This document shows positions 1-10,500 of a DNA stretch of 64,000 nucleotides, piece by piece. Source of the stretch: Cladocopium goreaui (Eukaryota; Sar; Dinophyceae; Suessiales; Symbiodiniaceae); the NCBI GenBank assembly GCA_947184155.2, contig CAMXCT020001149.1, positions 1 through 64,000 on the forward strand, in the 5' to 3' direction. The position numbers and the translations under genes are program-made. The notes below the pieces were generated by a model. That model worked only from the letters and a program-made list of their open reading frames with translations. It made no database searches and was not told where the DNA came from. Position 1 is the first letter of the stretch, and every line of letters starts with the position of its first letter.

Positions 1-849
1 AGTCCCATTGCATCATCGCACAAACGTGCGCGCTCTGTGGACACGGGCAGGGATATGCAGCAACCTGGCCCACCATCAAAGCTGTCCAGATCGCATAGTG
101 CTGACCATATTGCAGTCAGAGCAGCTGACCCACCACGAGCTCCGCCACTGACCTACGGTGCCGATCTGGCAGATGAGGTTGACTACGGGGGTTCACCAGA
201 CCCGAGTCCCCGCATGTCTCGTCGGGCGTCGTCCAGCAGCGATGTCTCTTCGCCGGCTGGGTCAACCAAACCTGCCCGTAAGGACAAAGCAGCCGAGGAG
301 GAAACTGCCGCTGAGTGTTGGCCCCAAGGAGTCATCTTAGTGAGTGAGGCATTCACTGAAATCAATGCGGGCCTGGTCATTGTATTAGCTTCAGGGCATG
401 AGAGCCCTGTGCCCATCACTGTATTGGAGGACTCGGAAACTGATCCTGATGAAATTGCCCATGATATTGCCAGTGCCTACCATAGACATGTTGAAGCCTA
501 TCTTGCTACTACATATCCACCTGTTGACGTTGAGCAAGCAGTTGCTAGTGGATTACTTGGCTCTCCTCTGCTTGGCACGTCCACCCGGGTGACTGCAGAT
601 TGGTGCCATGCGTGGAGTGTGTTAGGCCAGTGGACTGGATTAGTTACTTTTCCGGTCCCAGCCTCTGGAGTCTGGCCGCGCCATGGTCATCTACGGAGAA
701 TCCTTGATGGCTACCAAGGCAGGCAACCCAATTTCCACAAATGGGCTCGGCCTGCATATGAGCAAGGAGCTCTCTCCCGACCCTTAGCCTGTTGCCGGGT
801 GAAGTCAGCGTGCGAGTATTACCTGGAGACAAGATGTACCAAGCCATGA
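1..849 (+). pseudogene. ORF-a copy A, 3' part of glycosyltransferase-A-like region, cut by the window edge
   Basis: The frame is open from base 1, so the true start lies outside the window; the first ATG is at 37. The protein matches the middle of the intact ORF at 34797-38081 (copy B): shared blocks include an INAGLVIV-type segment (nt ~358-384), the WPRHG segment and WARPxxEQGALS (nt ~745-780). In copy B these follow a DSD motif. An NxG strand and an EQ-x-AL segment after a DxD are typical of GT8/glycogenin-like GT-A enzymes, so this is read as the C-terminal half of such a domain. The homology leaves this frame near nt 780-790 and continues in the frame of the next entry, whereas copy B is uninterrupted here. 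Copy A therefore carries a frameshift and is probably a decaying copy. A basic KRAR stretch near the left edge could be a nuclear signal. Confidence 0.5.
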
Positions 850-2525
850 CGATTGAGCCGCACTACATGCGACCTGTTATCCTGCATGGCTTTGGCACCA
901 ATGCCAAGAAAAGAATGCCCAGCAGTCTCGCTGAGCTGGCTCATTTTGGCTGGTTGCCGCTGGCTGCGGCTCTATTTGGGACGCAAGAATGGAAGCCCCA
1001 ATGGTTGCATCCCAATTTCCTTCCAGTGGTTGGTCTGAGACTGCATGCTAAAGTGCCTCCTGTTCCTCTCTCCCAAGCTCAACTCACATTGCTGTGTGGA
1101 CTGTGGCACCGGAAGGAACAATCTGAACCTTCATGTACATCGCTACGACAGGCAGCTCCCCTTGCGTTTGGTCTTCCGTTACCCTGCAGAGAGATGGCTA
1201 AGTGGGAAGTCACCGTCAATGAGAAGGCCATAGATATTGGGGAGGTGTCCAAACAACACCATAGTGGAGGGCAACTCGCAGATGCACTGCCCGCAGCCCT
1301 CACAGGCTTTGCTGAGTGGGCCTCCTGGATATTCTCCCTTGCTGACGTGTGGCAAGATGACGCCCCTATGCAAGACCGACCCCTTGAAGTGCATTGCAGT
1401 GGGCTGGGGGGTGGCCTACTTAGTGGCGAGCATGAGTATGATATTTTTCTGCAAAATCTTGCGCAAACCAAGGTGTATGGCCCATCGCTTGCGATGACTG
1501 ATAACTGGGAAGACCATATCACCCAGCTGGGCCTCACCAAAACTGTGCATGAGTATGTGATCTATCAGCTACTCTCTACGGCAGAAGGATGGACAGCTTG
1601 GCGCGAATTCCTCCCTGAACAGTTCGCTGATCAACAATTGCTGCTCACGCGAGCAATTCGCCTAATTGAAGCTGCGAACATCCGGCCAGCCCATGCCAGA
1701 CCGCCACACCCAACCTGGACAACAGCAATTATGCAAATCTTTCGTTGCTACCATCCACAAGGCAAACATTTATTTCTGAAGTCATGTTTTCCACAGCTAG
1801 TCCCCACAGCGGCTACAGGCGCTCGCAGGGAGGTCAACGTACATGGTTTCTCGGCAGGGTCCTATACAGGCCTTGCTGTTCACGAGATCCTGAGTGCTTT
1901 TGCTGTGTTCCCTGGCCTCACGAAAGTTGCTGCGATTGCGACGCCGCCAGAGATGATGCGACTTGCTACGGGCGAGCGCACAGTCACACTGGTGCACTGC
2001 CTGGAGGACCGGCTCTGTGTGTGGAAACCAGACTCTCTGACAGAATTCAACTATCAGATTGTCCTGATAGAAGGGCACCCCACATGGAGCGGCCGTGCCA
2101 AACACTCCTATGGCCACTTGCTCTTCATTGATCTTGACGAAGGTGTTCATGAGATCCAAAGACTGCAAATCACTACCCCGCAAGTCATTCCCCATGGGGT
2201 ACGCTGCGAAGGGTTGCTGCGTGTACTTTCATGGGTGAGTTTTGACCTTCCGGAACACCTCAAGACAACTCTAAGCTCCCTGTTAGCAGCAGCTGGAGAA
2301 GGGAACACTGAATTGCACACAGTGCCCATTGACGGTCGGGATATCCGGGATGGCCAGCTGGAAACGGAAGCTGACCTGCAAGCAGCTTTGATTGCGATGA
2401 TTCCCACACCGGGAGGGTCCCATGCTGAGGGAGGAGTGCTAGTTCGCAACTTACTGACGGAATTCCTTCGTGGTTTTCCTTACGCACCCTCATCTTCCTC
2501 CTGGACATGGTGTTGCCGCAATTAG
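792..2525 (+). pseudogene. ORF-a copy A continuation, alpha/beta-hydrolase-like domain
   Basis: This frame continues the protein begun at 1-849 after a frameshift. It aligns over its whole length with the C-terminal half of the 34797-38081 ORF. A nucleophile-elbow pentapeptide GFSAG lies near residue 350 (GHSAG in copy B). About 55 residues later comes EDRLCVW and another ~30 residues on HSYGH, matching ADDRLCVW and HNYSHW in copy B. Ser, Asp and His in this order and spacing are what an alpha/beta-hydrolase triad looks like. The substrate is unknown. The ORF stops at TAG 2523-2525, inside the next ORF, whose ATG is at 2507 (19-nt overlap). No signal peptide or membrane segment is seen, so a cytosolic or nuclear protein is likely. 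The hydrolase call rests on motifs only. Confidence 0.5.
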
Positions 2526-4954
2526 ACGCTTATCATGCGGGACGGCAGCTCCAACATCTCCAGCCTTGGGTCAGTGTAGAACTTGCTCAACAGAAGAAGC
2601 GAGGACAGACTGGAACACGACTGCAGGTTACCTATCAATATGAGGCGTATGCCGGATTTCATGTCGTCCACCTACATACTGATAGTGCTCCACTCCTGTT
2701 ATTTAGTGCACCTTCCGACGTTCCAGCGCTGTCGCCGCGTGCTCTCTGTGAAGCGGGGAACCTAGGCAACTTGGAAGCGAACGTGATGGCAGGCAGAGCA
2801 CTATTGGGCATACTCCAGTTGCCAGACAATCAGCACCGTTGTGTCATTGCATTGGTACATGAAAAGGTGATGACGAGCGGAGCTAGCAAGAACCCTGTTC
2901 AAAGAGCGTTCAAGCGCATCGCCCCAAAGTTGTTGGAGCTTGTTATTGTCTCTCTGCCTGTTGCTCAGACCTTTTGTGGGCGACTTTTGGACCAGTATCT
3001 TAAAACAATGAGCTATTTTGACCCTGCACAGGATTGGCTGAAACCTATTGAAGACCACCCGTCAATGGCCGTTGTTTGGGAAGAGCTGGCCTTTCTAGGA
3101 GACACACGCAGCCGCCATGAACTTTTAGTGTTTGCACAAGCTAACCAGTCGCGCCTTCCACTGGCAATGGGCATTGTGCAGCCGCATATACCTGTTCGCC
3201 GGATGGCTAGTGAGCGCAAAATGCATCTGACTGATGCGTTAGTCAGAATTCTGTGCCGCTTTTTGACACCAGCCGCTGTCGTGATGGAGGGGGCCCATGA
3301 CAGCTATTATCGTGAACGTCTCCTTCCCCTAGCAGCACACGGTGATGGACATGTCCTGACAGTCTCAATTGCACTCTTGCTGGCCATTATGACTGGAAGG
3401 TCTGACTTATGTATTGCAGGGGTCTTTGGTGCTGGCAAAACGCGGTCCCTGGCGGTCCTGCTCATCGCCTTAAGCTGCGAACTGACTGAGTTTGTTGCAA
3501 TCGTCTACACTAAAGAGAATGTAGCTGCCAAAGCGCTGGCGGACCAAGTGAGTGACCTTGCGCCCCCCACAATCCAGAATTTCGGCAGGCTAATTGGACG
3601 CATGGAGGAGGGTAAAGGAGAGGCTTATGCCTCCAAAATTGACGTCCGATGTAGTGACCGTAATCGAATCATCTCACATAAGAATATCCTTATCGCCACA
3701 GGTGGCTCAGCTACGTCGGAAATGGCGATGCGCTACTCCACTTTTGGCCATTGGATCTCTCGCACCTGGCTTGCCTTCATGGATGAAAGCCAACAGTATG
3801 GCAATTACCATGAGATTGCAGCTCTTGCTGCCATACAACAGCCAATGCTAACTGTCTTTATTGGAGACCACAGGCAAACTCCAGGAGGGCTGTCCAAAGG
3901 CCGAGCAGCAGCGGTCAATCGACGTAAACTGTTGCAACGACCATTGGGGCTTCGGGCACTTGACAAGTCCGGCGACTATTTTCCACCAGCGCGCATGGCA
4001 GCTCTCGTAGCTCAGCTGTGGCCTGATGCAAGCCAAGATCCGGAGTCAGAGCTCTTCAGTCTGCTGAGACTTGCCAACAAGCCGCACAGTAGCCCATGGA
4101 CATCCACTCCGCAGGATTACGAGTTGCCTGTAGCCCTCAGGCGGGTGTTCCACTGCCGAATTTCTTGCCAGTTGGATGCACACAGCAGCCTGATTGCAGC
4201 GGTGCTCGCAGTCTTGTTGATTGCCACAGCACCAGAGGAGTTTGGCGTACCTGAGAGCACCACGACTCTTGAGGCAGCTGGACTCTGTGGCCCTCACCGA
4301 TGGGGAATCATTCTCCCTAACAGTTCGCGAGTTTCAATGCTGACCTACCAAGCGATCGTTGCAGTTCGATATCCGGAGCTAGTCCTCCATGAGTCCAACC
4401 ACATCTACATTGGCCATTTCGTGCTGATGAGAGGTCTCCAACCACTCGGATCGAATCGTACTATTCTGGAGGTGATCATTCCTTCTCCAGAAGGGCTTAC
4501 CCCCGAGAAATGGAAAGAAACAGCCACACTGTGCCCACTTGACTGGCCTTCCAATTACAGTCTTTTACGTTTGTGGCATATGAATGGGAGCCTTCATCAA
4601 ACAGAGGCGCGGCTCAGGAAGCAACAGTCACACAACCATATGTTTGCTGAGTGGACAGTCCATCTTGACAGATTCGAGGAGCGAGTTTTATTCCAGCAGC
4701 CAGCAGTCTATATAGCGGAACATGCCTTGCAAACCAACCTGAGGGAACGAAATTTCCCCGACAGGCGAGTCCGAAGGAAGGTCCCTCCTGAGGATCTGGA
4801 CGCACATCGAAGGGTGCTCAGAGCACTTCATCAGCGTGCCACTGCCCAGCAAGCAGTGAACCCAGTTTCATTTGTGCTCACCAATGAATGGTATGATACT
4901 ATTATAGCAGACAAAAAACGTCATCTTGAACACTTTACGAGAGGTATGACATGA
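2507..4954 (+). CDS. ORF-b copy A, superfamily-1 (Upf1-like) helicase, shortened
   Basis: This 815-aa ORF matches the N-terminal half of the 1615-aa ORF at 38084-42931. Walker A is GVFGAGKT near residue 305, the DExx box is FMDESQQYG near 423, and motif III is GDHRQTPGG near 450. This order and spacing indicate an ATP-dependent SF1 helicase of the Upf1/Dna2 type acting on RNA or DNA. Compared with copy B, the VxLTRSK motif VI region is not recognisable and ~700 C-terminal residues are missing; the ORF ends at 4954. It could be a truncated copy or a shorter subfamily member. Its ATG overlaps the upstream hydrolase ORF by 19 nt, mirroring the near-contact of the two ORFs in copy B. No internal stop is present, so translation remains possible. 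Confidence 0.6.
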   Translation: MVLPQLDAYHAGRQLQHLQPWVSVELAQQKKRGQTGTRLQVTYQYEAYAGFHVVHLHTDSAPLLLFSAPSDVPALSPRALCEAGNLGNLEANVMAGRALLGILQLPDNQHRCVIALVHEKVMTSGASKNPVQRAFKRIAPKLLELVIVSLPVAQTFCGRLLDQYLKTMSYFDPAQDWLKPIEDHPSMAVVWEELAFLGDTRSRHELLVFAQANQSRLPLAMGIVQPHIPVRRMASERKMHLTDALVRILCRFLTPAAVVMEGAHDSYYRERLLPLAAHGDGHVLTVSIALLLAIMTGRSDLCIAGVFGAGKTRSLAVLLIALSCELTEFVAIVYTKENVAAKALADQVSDLAPPTIQNFGRLIGRMEEGKGEAYASKIDVRCSDRNRIISHKNILIATGGSATSEMAMRYSTFGHWISRTWLAFMDESQQYGNYHEIAALAAIQQPMLTVFIGDHRQTPGGLSKGRAAAVNRRKLLQRPLGLRALDKSGDYFPPARMAALVAQLWPDASQDPESELFSLLRLANKPHSSPWTSTPQDYELPVALRRVFHCRISCQLDAHSSLIAAVLAVLLIATAPEEFGVPESTTTLEAAGLCGPHRWGIILPNSSRVSMLTYQAIVAVRYPELVLHESNHIYIGHFVLMRGLQPLGSNRTILEVIIPSPEGLTPEKWKETATLCPLDWPSNYSLLRLWHMNGSLHQTEARLRKQQSHNHMFAEWTVHLDRFEERVLFQQPAVYIAEHALQTNLRERNFPDRRVRRKVPPEDLDAHRRVLRALHQRATAQQAVNPVSFVLTNEWYDTIIADKKRHLEHFTRGMT

Positions 4955-5150
4955 CCCCCAGCTCAACCCCCTACTTTCACACTTTCCTCCGTGTGTCCAC
5001 CCCCCTCCCCCCTCCTCTTCTCGTTTTTCTGTTTCACTCCGGTTTTTCACCCATTAGTTGGTTTTGTTTTCATCAATCATGGTGGTGGAAGATGACTCTC
5101 GTGTCTAATAGGTTCATTTGTCACATCTACTTCAGTGAACTGTGCATACC

Positions 5151-5180
5151 CAGTGTGTCTGTCCAAGGACGTGACAGGTG
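5151..5180 (+). repeat. Short recurring motif, single plus-strand copy
   Basis: The core CTGTCCAAGGACGTGACAGG is preceded by CAGTGTGT. The same motif occurs five times on the minus strand at 19120-19615. CTGTC and GACAG can pair as a 5-bp stem around a 9-nt loop. Here it lies ~200 nt after a helicase ORF; there it lies upstream of the 1263-aa ORF. The function is unknown. Confidence 0.75.
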
Positions 5181-7001
5181 CACTGGTATGCAGCAGGAGA
5201 CACACCTTTCCCATTTATAATTGTTAGGTTCCTCATGTGACACATGCCTGGCTCCAACCAATCTAGATCTCGCCAGCAGTTGTGAGCCACAGTTGGCTTT
5301 GTGTGCGGGTGCCAGCGTAAGCTTAACAGATCGTGCCCATGGCACCGTTAATACCTGTTCTCTCCATGTTTGTCCCGTCACGCGCTTAGCTTGTACTAAG
5401 GTTGCCTCTGTTGAAAGCCTTGTGCACGCATTCGCTTTTTCACAGTCTGTGCCTGACAATCATCGATGGGTAAAGATGCTGGTGTTGTCCCTAGATGTCG
5501 TCGTTATGAGCCACCCACTCCCCCACCCTTTTTCACCAACTAAGGCACTTGAATTCACTAACTCATCTATAGATTTTACCATATGCAGCGCGAAACTAGG
5601 TGTTGGTGCCTCTTACTGTCTGTTTTTAGTTTAGGTTACTGTTCCCTGCCTGACGTGACCCTCACTCCCCCTCGGATGTTCCTACTTGGCGCCTCGGTCC
5701 AGGTTTTACTGGTCCCTCTCGGGGTATCGTTGCTCCCGGCGACGGCCTTGTTGCTTTGCCTCCGTGCTTGGAGTGATTGCTGTGCATTGATTTCTCCTCT
5801 TCATTGTGTCTCATGGCATTAAAGGCCTTTGGCCCTGTGTGGGGATCTTTCCCTCTACACCATGTTTCCCGTGTTGTTGGAGTGCTGTGTGCACCCTCAC
5901 TGAGGTATTCATCATTGTATGATCCGTGGCCCCTTCTTTGAACTCCGCTAAGGCACAATTGTACCCCTTCTGGTGCGGGTGTGTCCCTCTCCCTCTGTCC
6001 TCTGCTGCCTCCTGGCTCCTCTCCTCGTTCCTTCTGTGTGGCCGGTGTCGTTGTGTGTGCTTTGTCTTGGCCTCTCCCCCTTGTGTGGTTTGCTTCCCCC
6101 CATGATGGCAGGGTTCTCTTTGGCTTTTTTGTTTGATTGACTTGTTTAAATTGGTGCCTTCTGGTTAACCTGCTGCCTGGATACTGAGGTTACCGCCCTA
6201 CATCAGTGCTCTGTCATTTCACCCTACTATATTGGTCTTAGCTTTGGCTCCTAGGAATTCGTTTGCGGTGGGGCAGACTTTTGTCACCGTCCCCCCCTCT
6301 CCGTTTTACCTCTTTTTGGTTCTTGTTGTTTGCCTTTGGCTGTTTGATTTTTGTGGCTTTCTCGTTGGCTGTCTGGGGAGGGCCCTTCTCTTTTTGTTTT
6401 GTTTCTGCGTATTCTCAGGGAGGGGCGGTAGATCCCCGGTAGAGCCATGGACCAGGCTGCACTGCAGTGAGCTCTACTGGCGCTGTCCAGTGGTGCTTCC
6501 TGCTGTTCAGTCTGGAGCGCCCTAGTGCAGCAAAGCCTGCCCACATGGATCGGTGCGCTGATGGGACGTTGTGATTCTGCTACTGGCTTACTCTAGGGGA
6601 GAGTGGCCTTATGCGAGATGCACTGCGAACCTCTGGAACAGCTGATTTGCAGCAGTTTTCTTTCGCAGGGACGATGACACCTTGTAAATTCTGCTTGTCA
6701 ATCTGGTGCTGGTACAGCGCACCTAGTCACCTTTTCAAGTTTGTGGCGTGAGCACGACTGACATGCGAGAGCGGCACAATTGTGTACAGTTCGCTAGTAG
6801 CAATCTTTCTTGCTTAAGCCTACCCTCTGCATGAGTGCATTTTATTCATCTGCAAAGACTATACGGAGAGGATCATCCATTTCTTTTGTGGCTACAGCTC
6901 ACCATTGGCACCTTTTCAGGTCCTCTTGGCTTCCTACGATTTGACAGCATTTGTGGTGAATTACACATTTTGTCCTGCGTGACCTACAGGCTGTCAATCC
7001 C

Positions 7002-7021
7002 TACCCCCCGCGAGGGGGGTA
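7002..7021. other. Strong GC hairpin with GCGA tetraloop
   Basis: The arms TACCCCCC (7002-7009) and GGGGGGTA (7014-7021) pair perfectly over 8 bp around GCGA, a GNRA-type tetraloop if read as plus-strand RNA. It lies in the non-coding spacer between the convergent helicase and LINE elements. A transcript 3'-end or stability element is possible. Confidence 0.6.
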
Positions 7022-7515
7022 TCAAGTCACATCACCACTGCGGCAGCATCTCACTATAGAGACTGGACTCCGACTTCACTTCTCTTCATATGATTAACTG
7101 TGATAATGAGACTGGCAACTGGTACGAATTGTACTATCAACGATTCCTGATTTGCCTACTTATCAGAGAGCTGGAGCAACAGCAACGGATTACAGGAGAT
7201 GAGATTCTGGGTGATCGTGCACTATATTTTTTCGTTCTGCAGTACCTAATTAGTTTGCATGTTTTTGATGACGATGCAGTGACTTCTGTCACTGTATCCT
7301 TGGCAAATCACTGAATGGTTGGTTTGGTTGTTTGTTTGGGCCCGGCCCCGTTCTTTGTTGCTTCGCTGTTTTGCCTTTTGGCGAAACGCAAATCTGGCTG
7401 GGGGATTTGCGGGTCGTTTTTGGTTGCTCTTTTTTGGTTTTGGTTGGTGTTGATATGATGATTTGCCTGCGTTTTAGGGACCACACGTGTCCTTTTTCTG
7501 AATGCTTTTCACCGC

Positions 7516-10500
7516 TTACTCAATTGTAAGGACCGTGCCTAGTGCGAATCGGCCAAACCGGAGGAAAAAAAAAAGTGGTCGGTCTCGCGTTATTGCATGT
7601 CGGTCAGTCGCTCTGCCGCATTGTTCAGATAATATAGAAGCAGAAATCATGGCCTGTTTGTATCTTGTTGAAGAAGTTGCTGTTGTCGTTAAGCAGCTCT
7701 TATCGAGCCGCGGCCTCACGCCCAAGGTAGTCATCCAAGGTGATATTCTCCCTGTCATTAAGTACTTCCAATTTGCAGGCCGTCTCCGGAGACTAGATAT
7801 GCACCAAGAGACATTAGGGGAGATTCCTGTTCCGAACTGGACAGTTTGCTGAATTAATTGTAGCGGCTCAGAGCCTAAGGGGACGACCGCAATTATTTGA
7901 TTGGTTTCCACTGCTTCACGCGTAATGCATACCCGAGCTGGAGCAAGGGCACACGAGATGTGGAGTGGGGGTTTGTCACAGCACCAGAGTAGCGAATCAT
8001 CAACAGAACAGTGGGCGGAAACTAATTGTGTCCTTACATGCTGCATACGAAGGTCCAGGGGTAGCTCTGTTTGTACTCTTTGTACGAGGTTATGTATCCA
8101 GGTATCCATGGGGATAGGGGGAGCAGAGACTTGATGTCTCATTGCACCTGATTCCCGTAGTAGCAACCTGAATTGATGAACTACTCGCGAGGCTATTGCT
8201 AAGTGCTTAACGCTTTTCCTTGACCCTTCGGCCAGCGACAGTATTGAATCATCTCCTGTCAGGCTTCGTAGTGCGCTGATAGGTACTACACACCACCGAA
8301 CCCAATGCCCTACAGTATTGTCTCCCTTTGCACATGCAATGCATTTGTCCCAGTCGTCACTTGCTGGCAATTCTTCTTGCATAGGGAGTTCTCTATGTGA
8401 TGTCTCAAGCAGTCTGACAAGGGAGTCTGTCGTAAAGGCCGTCAGCTGTTTGGTTACTATACATGTTTCACAAATTGCGATTTGATAGCCGCCGAGTGGG
8501 TATGCACGGCCAAAGTTGGCACAGAGAGCACATTTTTTTTGCCGGCTTTGGCCACGTCGTGCTAACCACTCATCATCATCCTCATTGACTGCCCAGCGTA
8601 GCAAGGTGAACCTAGTAATACTAGGAATCCATCGCTTGTTGGCCTCGCAAGCATGACTGAGCCATGCCCAGCTGATTCCTCCCGTCCATCCTGCTGTTAG
8701 CACCTTATTACGAATATAGTCAGATGCAAGTTGCATCATGTGATGGAGCACACATTTTTTGACTGCGTTTATGCGTTGTTTGATTGTACCACTTCCTGAC
8801 ACAGCTCTTGTTAGGACACCTTCCCCAACGACACGTGCCCACGCTTGCCATAGTATCCTAACTTCGTGTGTTTGTCTGTTCACTGCCGGTGGAGTTTCAA
8901 CATACAGTTCATGAACCTTTCCTCCTTTGCGCAGAAATAGCCCTAATGCAGAAACAAGGATACTTACACCCGGGTCAAGTAGTGGTGCAATTTTACACAG
9001 TCGAAATACAAATGCAAGGAGGTCATGTCTAATCCAACTACGTCCTAGTAAGAGTTCCGTTGCTGCCGCGCGTAGCATTTGGAGATCTTCCGTGGCAGCA
9101 CCAAAATAGGATGTGGTATATAGTACCACACTTTGTGCAAACGTATTGAAAGCAATGCTCTTAGAGACAACCGAGAGGACTGGTTGCCGAAACAGCCTGA
9201 GCCGATGTATAAACTTTTCGGCAGCTTTAGGATTGATTTGTTTAAGGGTAGTAGGGTGTGTAGTTACTGTCCATAAGTCACGATCAGACAATTGGGCACG
9301 CCCCAGTAGTAATAGCCCGAGTGAGGTTGCAACACCTTGGATGCAGTGTGCCCCGAAACCTGACTGATCTAACTGACGGAGCACCCAGCTTGGAAGCGGG
9401 CTGTTGATTACCAATGCTGTTTTGCACCTACAGTTACACTCCAATGCCAACAATGAGCATATGGGTGTATAGTCAGTTCCGTTGAGGATACCGCAAGCTT
9501 CTCGAGGGGTCAACCCAATACACTTGTCGGCTCGTGCAAGTATGAGTGTTTTTTGGGAAAGGATAGCCGATAAGATCGCTGCTCGTGCGGTGGGGTATTT
9601 TTTCCGTCGGAGAATAACTTCACTTTCAATCCTCCCAGGCAGGGATTGGACTGAAAAGGGGAGACAGTCAGAGCTAATAGCTTGCCAACAAGCATGCTGG
9701 TCAATTTGAAAACCTGCCGACCAGCAACATTGATAGCATTTATGGACTCTACTTACCCAGGTAATGTCATGTCCTGGTCCTGCAATCGTATTGTCGTCAA
9801 TGTATCCCTGAACGCTAATGACCCGGGGGATACGATTCATATAGTGATATATCGGGTCCATTGCCAAACAGAATAGGAATACTGAGAAAGACCTTCCCAT
9901 GTCAACTCCCACATGCACCGCCCTAGGCGGCAGAAGTCTGCCTTGAACTTTATGGCGGATGAGCCTTCCAAACAGGATGTATTTGGCGTAATTACATACC
10001 CATGTCGGTGCGTTGCGCATTCGCAGGATATGTAAGATCCAATAGGGATTAACCCGCTCAAAGGCTTTCGATAGATCAACTAGGAGCGCAGCCACGGGGG
10101 TATTGCTATCCAGTAAGGCTTGTATGGCATGGACAGCGTGCTGCGGTTCTTTAAAGCAATTCATGACTACTTGCGAGGGATGCATATATGCACAAGTTGC
10201 TTTCATGACTACAGCAGCAATGGTGCCATCAACCAGCCTATCACAAGTATTGGGCATTCCTAAGGGCCTGAAGTAGTCAGCAGTCGGACCTACTTTTGCC
10301 TTGGGTATCCAAACCCCTACTTGTACAGGTGCAGCTCGTAGGCCTGCTAGCATTTTCATCATTAGCTGATCTAAGACTGGGTAGCTATCTTCAGGGGAGA
10401 GCCTCCATGCAGAGTAGGGGATTCCATCAGGGCCAGGGGCTGAATCTTTAGTGCCAAGGAGTGTATGGAGAAAGTCCTGTTTCTGGGGAAGTTCAATACT

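Larger units (their letters stand above)
4955..7515. other. Non-coding spacer between convergent elements
   Basis: About 2.6 kb follows the helicase ORF and precedes the 3' end of the opposite-strand LINE. It begins with a C/T-rich tract (4956-5050) and holds one copy of the short motif (5151-5180). Long T/C- and T/G-rich runs follow (about 6290-6420 and 7315-7460), and a GC hairpin lies at 7002-7021. The short ORFs here have low-complexity composition and no recognisable domains. It is probably 3' untranslated or intergenic sequence of the flanking elements. Confidence 0.5.

Noticed and set aside
5221..6544. Several 80-140 aa ORFs on both strands
   Set aside because: Composition follows the C/T-rich DNA; there is no domain, no partner frame and no homology within the window.
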